Position numbers and translations under genes: made by a program. The notes under the pieces were generated by a model that saw only the letters and a program-made list of their open reading frames with translations, ran no database searches and was not told where the DNA came from. Shown here piece after piece: positions 1-6,670 of a DNA stretch of 9,397 nt. The stretch is taken from positions 1-9,397 of the forward strand of contig JAFZKM010000150.1 in the NCBI GenBank assembly GCA_017553665.1, given 5' to 3'. Positions within the stretch are counted from its first letter, which is position 1, and each line of letters starts with the position of its first letter. This stretch comes from Lachnospiraceae bacterium. Its GTDB lineage: Bacteria > Bacillota_A > Clostridia > Lachnospirales > Lachnospiraceae.

Positions 1-203
1 CCGGCAAGCTTCTCCGCTATCTCACCCGCAATGGCGATGGGTGCCTTGTGGTACTGTTTCGCGGCAGCCAGCGCTCCGTTGCACTGGTACTGGCACAGAT
101 CGGGGCGGTTCGATACTCCCGCGACAGCGTACTTTTCCTCGTATCCGCAGGATGTAAATGCCGATTTAAGTTTCTCCGAGATCAGCTCTAAGACGGTTTT
201 CAT
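1..203 (-). CDS. argS: Arginyl-tRNA synthetase, N-terminal part (cut by window start)
   Basis: Class I aminoacyl-tRNA synthetase that charges tRNA-Arg with arginine in the cytoplasm. Only the first 67 codons are present; the rest lies beyond position 1. What is visible is the ArgS-specific N-terminal additional domain, which contacts the tRNA D-loop. The protein starts MKTVLELISEKLKSAF and carries the stretch SNRPDLCQYQCNGALAAAK near residues 31-49, which matches the RPDxxxxQCNGAL pattern conserved in this domain. The catalytic HIGH-like and KMSK-like motifs are not in the window. The ATG at 201-203 is preceded on the minus strand by a GTGGAGGAAAA ribosome binding site, which fixes the start. 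It lies 28 bp downstream of the mgtE stop in the same direction with no hairpin between, so read-through from mgtE is likely. The family call is from recognition of the N-terminal motif and is fairly secure despite the short length. Confidence 0.88.
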   Translation of the reverse strand, partial: MKTVLELISEKLKSAFTSCGYEEKYAVAGVSNRPDLCQYQCNGALAAAKQYHKAPIAIAGEIAEKLA

Positions 204-231
204 TAATAATTTTCCTCCACAATAATACATG

Positions 232-1581
232 TTAAACAGCTATGCCGAGCAGCATAACCGCGAATTTGAAATAGATCAGGATCGAGAGCGCGTCAACGAT
301 CGTCGTGATCAGAGGCGACGCGGTAACGGCAGGGTCAAATCCGAATTTCTTTACGACCATCGGCAATGAGCAGCCGAGGAGCTTCGCGCAAAATACGGTA
401 ACGACCAGCGTAAGGCATACCACAAACGCGATGGGAGCTTCTACCCTGTCAATGAGCATCAGCTTCGCGAAATTGGTAACGGCAAGTGTTCCGCCGACCA
501 GCAGGGATACTCTCATTTCCTTCCAGATGACTCTCCAGATATCCGAGAATTCGATCTCATCGAGCGAGAGCGCACGGATGATGGAAACCGATGCCTGGCT
601 TCCGCTGTTTCCGGCGGTATCCATCAGCATGGGGATGAAGGTCGAAAGTACCAGACAGGCACTCAAAGCTTCTTCGTATCTCGATATTATCATGCCTGTA
701 AAGGTGGCGGAGATCATCAGCAAAAGCAGCCAGGGGATACGCTTTTTCCAGGTCTCAAAAACACCTGTCTTCGAGTAAGGCATGTCCGAAGGCGAGATAG
801 CCGCCATCTTTTCGATATCCTCGGTAGCCTCCTGCTGGAGGATATCTACGATATCATCGATTGTTATGATACCGACGAGCCTGTCCTCGGAATCGACAAC
901 GGGCATCGCGGAGAAGTCGTACTTCTGTATCTCGTGCGCGACCTCTTCCTGGTCGGTAAGGGTATTAACGGAAATGACGTTTTCAGTCATTATATCGCGG
1001 ATAAGCGCATCCGGATCGGAAAGCAGCAATGTGCGCAGTGTAACGATACCGATCAGCTTTCGGGACGCGTCAAGCACGTAACAGTTGTTGATCGTCTCTT
1101 TGTCGATACCGTCTTTCCTGATCTTCTCGATAGCTTCCGAAACCTTCAGATGAGCCTTCAGGCCTTCAAACTCGGTGGTCATCAGGCTTCCGGCGGAATC
1201 GTCCGGATACTTTAAGAGCTGGTTAATGGTCCTTCTGGTCTCAATGCTGGTCTGCGCAAGAAGCCTGGTGACAACATTCGCGGGCATCTCGTCCATCAGA
1301 TCCGCAGCATCGTCGACGTCCAGATTATCAATGATGCCTGCGGCCTCACCGAGTGAGAACTTCAGGATCAGCTCCTGCTGTACGTCGATGGAAAAATAAG
1401 CAAAGACATCAGCCGCCATGTCTTTCGGCAGGATCCTGAAAAATGTCAGTGCTTCGTCAAGGGGGAGCTCCTCAAGCAGCGCCGCCATGTCGGCTTCGTT
1501 GATCTTTGTGCTGAGCTCACGGAATTCCTTGTAAGACTTATTCTCAATGAGTTCCCTCATTTTCTCCATAAGATCTTCCAT
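232..1581 (-). CDS. mgtE: MgtE-family magnesium transporter
   Basis: Mg2+-selective channel/transporter of the cytoplasmic membrane, homodimeric in characterised members and gated by Mg2+ bound to its cytosolic domains. At 449 residues it matches the family length (about 450). Domain order: MgtE_N helical superdomain (about 20-125); paired CBS domains (about 130-250), with the typical AMPVVDSEDRLVGIITIDD segment at 225-243; a connecting helix; and five predicted membrane helices from about 283 to the end. The pore signature is intact: PMLMDTAGNSGSQ at 317-329. D430 in the last helix (TTIVDALSILIYF) corresponds to the Mg2+-binding pore aspartate known from Thermus MgtE (Asp432). The start ATG at 1579-1581 has AAGGAG 10 nt upstream (1592-1597); a second ATG four codons in lacks its own site. 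It is transcribed from the promoter at 1711-1739, after a leader of roughly 120 nt that contains a small ORF. No M-box riboswitch could be recognised, and the leader looks too short for one. It is divergent from the CNNM gene and probably co-transcribed with argS. Confidence 0.95.
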   Translation of the reverse strand: MEDLMEKMRELIENKSYKEFRELSTKINEADMAALLEELPLDEALTFFRILPKDMAADVFAYFSIDVQQELILKFSLGEAAGIIDNLDVDDAADLMDEMPANVVTRLLAQTSIETRRTINQLLKYPDDSAGSLMTTEFEGLKAHLKVSEAIEKIRKDGIDKETINNCYVLDASRKLIGIVTLRTLLLSDPDALIRDIMTENVISVNTLTDQEEVAHEIQKYDFSAMPVVDSEDRLVGIITIDDIVDILQQEATEDIEKMAAISPSDMPYSKTGVFETWKKRIPWLLLLMISATFTGMIISRYEEALSACLVLSTFIPMLMDTAGNSGSQASVSIIRALSLDEIEFSDIWRVIWKEMRVSLLVGGTLAVTNFAKLMLIDRVEAPIAFVVCLTLVVTVFCAKLLGCSLPMVVKKFGFDPAVTASPLITTIVDALSILIYFKFAVMLLGIAV

Positions 1582-1675
1582 GGTAAAGAATCTCCTTCCG
1601 GGTATTAAATTTTACGATACGTTCATGTGGCGGTACATCGGTCTTGCCTGGTTTGCCGCAATTGTCCGTACTCAT
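1544..1675 (-). CDS. Candidate 43-codon leader ORF upstream of and overlapping mgtE
   Basis: Unrecognised small protein of 43 residues, starting MSTDNCGKPGK and ending YGENEGTH. Its ATG (1673-1675) is preceded by AAGGGGGTGG (1680-1689), close to a perfect anti-16S match with 7-nt spacing and stronger than the mgtE site itself. It begins about 30 nt after the predicted transcription start. Its frame differs from that of mgtE: codons 27-28 (AAG GAG) are the mgtE Shine-Dalgarno sequence, and its TGA lies 35 nt inside mgtE. A ribosome translating it would therefore cover the mgtE initiation site. It contains a Pro-Pro pair (codons 15-16) next to acidic residues (D13, E18). Pro- and acid-rich leader peptides are known to sense low Mg2+ in enterobacterial mgtA and mgtCBA (mgtL, mgtP), so a similar logic is possible but unproven. 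There is no membrane segment or recognised domain. A chance ORF with a misleading G-rich stretch remains possible. Confidence 0.5.
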   Translation of the reverse strand: MSTDNCGKPGKTDVPPHERIVKFNTRKEILYHGRSYGENEGTH

Positions 1676-1679
1676 AAAA

Positions 1680-1689
1680 CCACCCCCTT
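1680..1689 (-). promoter_or_regulatory. Strong Shine-Dalgarno site of the mgtE leader ORF
   Basis: Reads AAGGGGGTGG on the minus strand, 4 nt from the leader ATG at its near edge and 7 nt when counted from the core G-run. This is the best ribosome binding site in the window. It serves the leader ORF and not mgtE, whose own AAGGAG is at 1592-1597. Confidence 0.6.
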
Positions 1690-1710
1690 CTAGAGAAAAT
1701 TCGCCTCTAT

Positions 1711-1739
1711 ATCATACATCGATTTTCATGATTTTTCAA
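1711..1739 (-). promoter_or_regulatory. Sigma-A-type promoter for mgtE (and probably argS)
   Basis: On the minus strand there is TTGAAA (1734-1739) and TATGAT (1711-1716), separated by exactly 17 bp. The DNA upstream of the -35 is A/T-rich (about 1741-1773), as expected of an UP element. The predicted transcription start is near 1704, giving a leader of about 120 nt before mgtE and about 30 nt before the small leader ORF. It is read from sequence only. Confidence 0.72.
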
Positions 1740-1757
1740 TTAAAAAACTACATAAAA

Positions 1758-1795
1758 TTAAATTTATATTTAACCGGATTTGCCCCGTTTCGGGC
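1758..1795. repeat. Two short inverted repeats between the divergent promoters
   Basis: TTAAAT-N4-ATTTAA occupies 1758-1773 and CCCG-TTT-CGGG occupies 1784-1794. The second sits in a GC-rich island within otherwise A/T-rich intergenic DNA, between the -35 boxes of the mgtE and CNNM promoters. Either could be an operator for a regulator of both genes. Neither is followed by a T-run, so they do not look like terminators. Short repeats of this kind also occur by chance. Confidence 0.25.
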
Positions 1796-1811
1796 GGCGG
1801 ATTAAAGTTTA

Positions 1812-1840
1812 TTGAAAAAAATACCGATAATACTTATAAT
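1812..1840 (+). promoter_or_regulatory. Sigma-A-type promoter for the CNNM/CorC gene
   Basis: TTGAAA (1812-1817) and a consensus TATAAT (1835-1840) with a 17-bp spacer. The predicted transcription start is near 1847, leaving a leader of about 30 nt. It is back-to-back with the mgtE promoter; the two -35 boxes are 72 bp apart. Confidence 0.78.
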
Positions 1841-1860
1841 CAATAATATTAAGTCAAATA

Positions 1861-1866
1861 AAGGAG
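1861..1866 (+). promoter_or_regulatory. Shine-Dalgarno site that favours the TTG start of the CNNM gene
   Basis: AAGGAG lies 10 nt before the TTG at 1877 but only 1 nt before the in-frame GTG at 1868. The spacing rules out the GTG as the normal start and supports TTG. Confidence 0.65.
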
Positions 1867-1876
1867 TGTGAACATT

Positions 1877-3139
1877 TTGGAACCAGGCGTCATAGGACGA
1901 CTAATCGTATTATTTATTCTGTTGCTTTTATCATCTTTCTTTTCCTCTGCCGAGACGGCATTTATGTCTCTGAACAAGCTTCGTGTGAGGTCTGACGCAG
2001 AGGAGGGCTCCGCGCGGGCTAAGCTCATCCTTTCCCTGCTCGAGAACTCCAACAAGCTGCTGACCACGGTCCTGATCGGCAATAATCTGGTCAATATCGC
2101 AGCGTCCGCGCTGACCACCACACTGATGATAGATCTTTTCGGAAGCAAGGCCGTAGGTATTGCCACCGGTCTGCTGACTCTTATCATCCTCATCTTCGGT
2201 GAGATCACCCCCAAGACACTTGCGGCGCAGAAGGCCGAGCGTGTGGCTTATGTCTACGCTCCTTTTATCAATCTGCTGATGACAGTGCTCACTCCCGTTA
2301 CCTTCCTCGTTAATTTCCTCGCTCATGGCGTGCTTAAGCTCTTCAGTGTCGATGTCAACGACAGGACCTCGCAGCAGGTGACCGAGGACGAGCTCTTAAC
2401 CCTTGTGGACGTGAGCAATGAAGAAGGCGTGCTCGAATCCGACGAATGCGAAATGATCAACAACGTTGTGGATTTCGGCGATACAGTTGCCAAAGACGTC
2501 ATGGTTCCCGCGATCAACATGACCTGCGTGCCCGACGACATTTCCTACGAGAATCTGCTCTCCGTCATCCGCAGCGAGGCATATTCGAGAATGCCCGTAT
2601 ATAAAGACACAAAGGACAATATCATCGGTATCATCTGGGCCAAGGACCTCGTGATCAAATACGACGGCAAAAAGCCCTTTAAGATCACCGATTACATGAG
2701 AAAGCCCTATTTCACATACGAGCAGAAAACCACCCGTGAGCTCATGACCGACATGCGAAAAGAGTACACCACTCTCGCGATCGTTCTTGATGAGTACGGC
2801 GCTACGGCAGGACTTATAACATTAGAGGATCTGCTTGAGGAGATCGTCGGCGAGATCAGGGATGAGTACGATATGGATGAAGTAGACGAGATCAGTAAGA
2901 TATCGGATACCGTATCTGAAGTTAAGGGTCAGACTAAGCTTGAAGACATAAAAGAAAACGTCGGAATAGATATCGCTTCCGACGATTATGATTCCATTGC
3001 CGGCCACGTGATCCACCTCCTCGGGCATATACCCTCCGAAGGTGAATCCGTTACCGAAAACAATGTCGAATATACTGTTACATCAGTCATCAAAAACCGA
3101 ATCGGGAAGATCAGAATAACTCTCATCCCCGTAGTCTGA
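1877..3139 (+). CDS. CNNM/CorC-family membrane protein (DUF21-CBS-CorC_HlyC), probable Mg2+/Co2+ export
   Basis: Member of the family known as CNNM, CorC, MpfA or 'hemolysin-like' TlyC; characterised prokaryotic members are dimeric and export or help export Mg2+. About 420 residues, full length. Order: N-terminal DUF21 membrane domain (about 1-150), with hydrophobic segments near 6-27, 62-84, 88-108 and 118-145 and the conserved patterns SSAETAFMSLNK, IGNNLVNI and GEITPKTLA. A linker with the typical EEGVLESDE stretch follows, then paired CBS domains (about 195-315), with ILDEYGATAGLITLEDLLEEIVGEI closing the pair in the usual way. The CorC_HlyC domain (about 330-415) comes last. The codons upstream include a GTG at 1868, but the Shine-Dalgarno spacing favours TTG at 1877. 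The gene is divergent from mgtE, so the two may balance Mg2+ entry and exit. Its last 57 bp overlap the end of the OLD gene on the other strand. Older 'hemolysin' names should not be taken as function. Confidence 0.9.
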   Translation: MEPGVIGRLIVLFILLLLSSFFSSAETAFMSLNKLRVRSDAEEGSARAKLILSLLENSNKLLTTVLIGNNLVNIAASALTTTLMIDLFGSKAVGIATGLLTLIILIFGEITPKTLAAQKAERVAYVYAPFINLLMTVLTPVTFLVNFLAHGVLKLFSVDVNDRTSQQVTEDELLTLVDVSNEEGVLESDECEMINNVVDFGDTVAKDVMVPAINMTCVPDDISYENLLSVIRSEAYSRMPVYKDTKDNIIGIIWAKDLVIKYDGKKPFKITDYMRKPYFTYEQKTTRELMTDMRKEYTTLAIVLDEYGATAGLITLEDLLEEIVGEIRDEYDMDEVDEISKISDTVSEVKGQTKLEDIKENVGIDIASDDYDSIAGHVIHLLGHIPSEGESVTENNVEYTVTSVIKNRIGKIRITLIPVV

Positions 3140-5293
3140 GTAGTTGCGCTGTTTGTTCTTCTTAGCGGGATATGACTGGTAGGAACCGTTCTTGGGCTGG
3201 AACTGCACATGCTGCTTTGTATGCTGGTGCTGCCCGTCCTTTCCGTCCCGGTCATTCTGCTCATTATTGCGATACTTGGAAGTATAATCGTATCCGTTGC
3301 GGTTATACTTCTTTTTCTTTTTGTGCTTCTGATAGGTGTATTCGGGCTTTTTCTCCGACTCACCGGGATCTTCTATCCTGCGGTTCATGAAATAGATGAA
3401 CCTGTCGATGGCGTTCAGGATATCGGCGAAATCTTCCCTCGGCGCAACCTCGATATACTTTTCGAGGATCTCGGTCTGCTTCTCTCCTTTGTATTTCCCA
3501 TAGAAAATATCAAACAGATTATGACCGCGCATATAGATCTTGAAGGTCTCGATGTTCTTCTTCAGATCGTCCTTCGTGCGGATGTTCAGACCGGTCACCT
3601 GGCGCATGTTCTTCGCGCTCGCGAGCTTGAACAGGTATGCCTTGTACTTCTCAAACAGAGTATTGTAGAATTCCTCCTCGTATCCGATAACGCCTATCTG
3701 AGTCATAACGGCGGGATTGAGGAAATAGTTCTCGAAAGAATAATACTTGAGGATCAGGATATTGCGCGGCTGGATCCTCGGGAGCGAATTGACATCCTCG
3801 AGCGCCCTGTCGTCGTAGTACTTGCACAGCTGCTTGACGAGCGTCTCGGGATTCTTGCCGTCGCTGTCCCTGATCATCAGGAACTGGTCCTTCAGATACA
3901 GCTGGTTAATGTACTTGAGGTTCGCGTATGTCTTGATGTTCGTGCAGGAATTCGTCGTAACGATCGAAATACGCTGCAGCGTTCCGTCCTGATTGTAAAC
4001 CTCCGAATAATACTTCTTAAGCAGCAAAGGCAGTCTCGAGCTGTCCTGCTTTCCCTCGACGATAAATACAAAATTAACATTCATCAGGTCGTTCGCGGAA
4101 TAGCCGAGATCGTCCAGGATCTTGTCAATATCGGTGTTCTCGTTGATGACGCTGTTGTAATCCTCGTCTAGAACAATTTGTTTAATCTGCTTTGAATTAA
4201 AGTTGAAGATCAGATTCGGCGAATGCGTGGAGAAGAATACCTGGTTTTTCTTCGAAAGTCTGTAAAGGATCTCGCTGGCAGTCTTCTGCATCGAGGGATG
4301 GAGATATATCTCGGGATCCTCGATCATGATGATCGAAGGCATCGTGCTGTTCTCTTCGGAATATGCCTCGAGCAGTGAAAGGATATATATGCTCTTCGCG
4401 CCGGCTGAAAGCGTGTTTATCGAGTCCGCGCCGTATCTGTCCTTGTTCAGAACGATCGTATCGAGCTTGATCAGGTCTTTATTGTTCAGGTTCATTACGA
4501 ACTTTATGTCCTGCTGACGGCCGCTGTTGCGTACATAGAACTTGTTCAGCTTGTCCATGAAACTGTCAAGATTAACCTGGAGGATCTTATATTCGAGAAG
4601 CCTCATGCTCTCAAGGATAGAAAGCTCCTCGGGCGTCTTCTCCTTGATCTCCTTTATGCACTTAAAACAGTCCGTACACTGCTTCGCGTCGTCCTTAAGA
4701 CAGAGGTTCTCCCTCACGCCCTTCAGCGCGTTCTTCGACTCCGCGCTGAATATCTCGTCCTGGATATCCTTAACATTACGTCTGTGATCGATGAAATGAA
4801 CCTTCGGGAGTACATCGGCGATGATGGGATTTGATTTGTTCACGCCGTCGGAATAACGCGTTTTCAGTTCGGAATCCGCAACAAATACGAAATCAAGTAT
4901 GCCGCCGAGATCGTCCCTGTCGGGAGTCAGTGCTTCATAAGCGGCGTATTCGTCGAAATCGGACTCCTTGCGTTTGAAGGTGGGCAGCTGCTTGCAGAAA
5001 TCCTCATACCACATGCTGAAGGTCTTATAGATGCTTACAACGCCGTTATTGTAGAAGTTGCGGATGTCATCGTCACTGATCTCGAGTTTTACGGCGATCT
5101 CGATATTGCGGTCCGGACTGTTGAAGTCCGTGACCTTTATCTGGTACTGTCCCGCGATCGCAAGGATGGCGTGCAGTATCGTAGTCTTACCTGTACTGTT
5201 TTTACCCACGATGATAAGAGCATCTTCGATATCGTCGATGTTCATCTCACGGATAGTCTTGAAGTTTTTGATCAGTAATGAGGTTATCTTCAT
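3083..5293 (-). CDS. OLD-family ATP-dependent nuclease (SMC-like ATPase plus TOPRIM)
   Basis: A 736-residue protein with the OLD layout: an ABC/SMC-type ATPase followed by a TOPRIM nuclease domain that cuts DNA with divalent metal. ATPase motifs: Walker A GKNSTGKTT at 30-38, signature-like LSAGAKS at 295-301, Walker B IIMIEDPE at 321-328, and switch histidine H357 in STHSPN. TOPRIM motifs: FIVEGKQD at 410-417 (E413), DSD at 476-478, and a later FENYFL at 520-525 typical of the family. Inserted in the ATPase is a cysteine cluster (C198, C206, C209, C212) that could bind zinc. From about residue 640 the protein becomes a charged, His/Gln/Asn/Tyr-rich low-complexity tail. No UvrD-like helicase (GajB) is adjacent, so it resembles stand-alone class 1 OLD rather than Gabija. 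P2 OLD acts against other phages, and some relatives are defence effectors; the role here is unknown. The start is followed at once by the expected beta strand (ITSLLIKNFKTI); its GGGGGG site has short 4-nt spacing. It is 27 bp behind the LRR gene, probably in the same operon. Confidence 0.88.
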   Translation of the reverse strand: MKITSLLIKNFKTIREMNIDDIEDALIIVGKNSTGKTTILHAILAIAGQYQIKVTDFNSPDRNIEIAVKLEISDDDIRNFYNNGVVSIYKTFSMWYEDFCKQLPTFKRKESDFDEYAAYEALTPDRDDLGGILDFVFVADSELKTRYSDGVNKSNPIIADVLPKVHFIDHRRNVKDIQDEIFSAESKNALKGVRENLCLKDDAKQCTDCFKCIKEIKEKTPEELSILESMRLLEYKILQVNLDSFMDKLNKFYVRNSGRQQDIKFVMNLNNKDLIKLDTIVLNKDRYGADSINTLSAGAKSIYILSLLEAYSEENSTMPSIIMIEDPEIYLHPSMQKTASEILYRLSKKNQVFFSTHSPNLIFNFNSKQIKQIVLDEDYNSVINENTDIDKILDDLGYSANDLMNVNFVFIVEGKQDSSRLPLLLKKYYSEVYNQDGTLQRISIVTTNSCTNIKTYANLKYINQLYLKDQFLMIRDSDGKNPETLVKQLCKYYDDRALEDVNSLPRIQPRNILILKYYSFENYFLNPAVMTQIGVIGYEEEFYNTLFEKYKAYLFKLASAKNMRQVTGLNIRTKDDLKKNIETFKIYMRGHNLFDIFYGKYKGEKQTEILEKYIEVAPREDFADILNAIDRFIYFMNRRIEDPGESEKKPEYTYQKHKKKKKYNRNGYDYTSKYRNNEQNDRDGKDGQHQHTKQHVQFQPKNGSYQSYPAKKNKQRNYSDYGDESYSDLPDSVFDD

Positions 5294-5320
5294 AGAGCCC
5301 CCCGCAACTAAGATTTTGGG

Positions 5321-6652
5321 TTATTTATTAACTATGATGACTGTCGAAGGACAATTTAGCTTAAGGATCTCTTCGACAGAACCCGCCTGATTTGAGTCCT
5401 TCGAGTAAGGAAGGACGATAACGAGGTAAGGCATCGCGTTGCCGAAGATCATATCCTCGGTCGAGGCTGTATCAGCGAATAAATTGATATTCCTCTTCTC
5501 CAAGCTTACCTCTTCGAGTTCGGCGCAGTCATAGAAAGCGCCCTTGGAAATGTTTTTGACATTGGCCGGGATCGACAGCTCGGTAAGTCCGCTTCCGCAG
5601 AACGCGTACTCTCCGATCGTCTTGACTCCGGAAGGGATCGCCAGAGACCCCTTGGCCGAAGGATACGCGTAAAGAGTCAGTCCGGTCTTACTGTAGAGCA
5701 TGGGACCCGCGCCCCTGTATTTTGAATTCTCCGCGTCAACATCAAATGACTTCAGCGAAGAGCAGTATTTAAACGGATTACCACTGATCTTCGTGACGTT
5801 TTTGCCTATAACGATCTTCGAAAGCGCGCTGCAGTCATAGAACGCGTCCTCGGGTATCTGCCTGATCTTCTCTCCGAGATCGACGGAGGTGATCTTATGA
5901 TTTCCTTCGAAAGCGTAAGCGCTGAGCTTCTTAACCGAGGCCGGTATAACAATATCTCCCTCTGCCGCGGCACCCGAGATCAGCAATGTCTTTTTCCTGT
6001 TATAGATGATGCCGTCAACAGCAGCGTAATTCTTGTTCTTCGCAGCGATCGTAAGCTCAGTCAGGCTGTCGCAGTATGAAAAAGCGTTCTGCGCGATATC
6101 CGCGGTAAAACGTCCTATGCTTACGCTCTTTAACGAATTCGAGAGCGCGAACGCTCCGGCTCCGATCTCCTTTACGGTCTCGGGTATCTCTATCGACTCC
6201 AGCGAAGACATCGCGAATGCATACTCTCCTATGCCGTAGATATCATCTTCAAAAACAATGGATGTAAGACCCGAGCCCACAAACGCGTACGGTCCGATCG
6301 AGTACGGGAAGTACTTATAGCCTTCGTAAATAACTATCTCGGGTATCGTAACAGTTTTTGTCTTTTTCTTAAGAGTATTGCCTGATACCGATACCTTGCC
6401 GGGCGTCTCCTCAGTTGCGGGAACCAGCACGGTATACTCGATCCTCGAATCGGTAAACTTCGCGCCTTCTTCATTGACAAAGGCCGGCTCCGTGACAGTC
6501 TCCTCCGTATCTGCGGTCTTGGACTTCTTTGCCTGAACTTCAACAGAAGAAGCGCTTCCGGTGAATGCCGAAAACAGCATCAAAAAAGCTAAAACCAATC
6601 CGAAGAATTTTATTAAATTATGATTTAACTTCGCAAATTTCCCTAAAAACAT
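5321..6652 (-). CDS. Secreted BspA-like leucine-rich-repeat protein
   Basis: A 443-residue protein of the BspA/LRR_5 type. The N-terminus has basic residues (K5, K8, K15), a hydrophobic core at about 16-31 (FFGLVLAFLMLFSAF), and small residues (TGSASS) suited to signal peptidase I near 32-36, so export is likely. A linker rich in T, E and K follows (about 40-100). From about residue 117 to 385 come repeats of roughly 22-24 residues with the pattern I-G-x-x-A-F-x-x-x-x-L-x-x-I-x-I-P-x-x-V. Examples are IGPYAF (119-124), IGEYAF (141-146), IGAGAF (163-168) and IGEYAF again (346-351). Two longer inserts (near 205-225 and 308-325, pattern NxxYxxxxxxLY) are also usual for this family. The last 50 residues are not repeats, and no LPxTG anchor or transmembrane tail is visible. 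Family members serve in adhesion or ligand binding, but none of that can be read here. The start has GGAG at 6659-6662, 6 nt away. It lies between a hybrid kinase and an OLD nuclease, so it could be a ligand or sensor partner; that is inference. Confidence 0.87.
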   Translation of the reverse strand: MFLGKFAKLNHNLIKFFGLVLAFLMLFSAFTGSASSVEVQAKKSKTADTEETVTEPAFVNEEGAKFTDSRIEYTVLVPATEETPGKVSVSGNTLKKKTKTVTIPEIVIYEGYKYFPYSIGPYAFVGSGLTSIVFEDDIYGIGEYAFAMSSLESIEIPETVKEIGAGAFALSNSLKSVSIGRFTADIAQNAFSYCDSLTELTIAAKNKNYAAVDGIIYNRKKTLLISGAAAEGDIVIPASVKKLSAYAFEGNHKITSVDLGEKIRQIPEDAFYDCSALSKIVIGKNVTKISGNPFKYCSSLKSFDVDAENSKYRGAGPMLYSKTGLTLYAYPSAKGSLAIPSGVKTIGEYAFCGSGLTELSIPANVKNISKGAFYDCAELEEVSLEKRNINLFADTASTEDMIFGNAMPYLVIVLPYSKDSNQAGSVEEILKLNCPSTVIIVNK

Positions 6653-6670
6653 AAGCTTCTCCGGACTTAT

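Noticed and set aside
305..778. A 157-codon open frame on the plus strand inside mgtE
   Set aside because: It is opposite the MgtE pore domain, rich in S/T from reversed codons, and has no family resemblance.
1582..1704. M-box (ykoK) Mg2+ riboswitch upstream of mgtE
   Set aside because: The leader is about 120 nt and much of it is taken by the small ORF. The conserved M-box core segments could not be found by eye. A covariance search would settle it.
1868..1876. GTG start for the CNNM gene at 1868
   Set aside because: It is only 1 nt from the AAGGAG site, too close for initiation. The TTG at 1877 has 10-nt spacing and gives a normal family N-terminus.
1849..2326. Two minus-strand open frames of 121 and 131 codons across the start of the CNNM gene
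   Set aside because: They are antisense to the DUF21 domain, and one would cross the CNNM promoter leader. Neither shows a domain or upstream signals.
3025..3055. Possible terminator hairpin near the end of the OLD gene (CCTCCGAAGG at about 3031-3040)
   Set aside because: The stem is only about 3 bp with no T-run on either strand, and it lies inside the conserved CorC_HlyC coding region.
3209..4171. A 320-codon open frame on the plus strand inside the OLD gene
   Set aside because: It lies entirely opposite the OLD coding region, which has clear ATPase and TOPRIM motifs. Its translation is a hydrophobic I/L/V/R-rich string with no recognisable domain, as expected of a codon-bias shadow.
3083..5293. 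Gabija system (GajA-GajB)
   Set aside because: The OLD protein resembles GajA in layout, but no UvrD/PcrA-like helicase gene is adjacent. The flanking genes are an LRR protein and a convergent CNNM gene.
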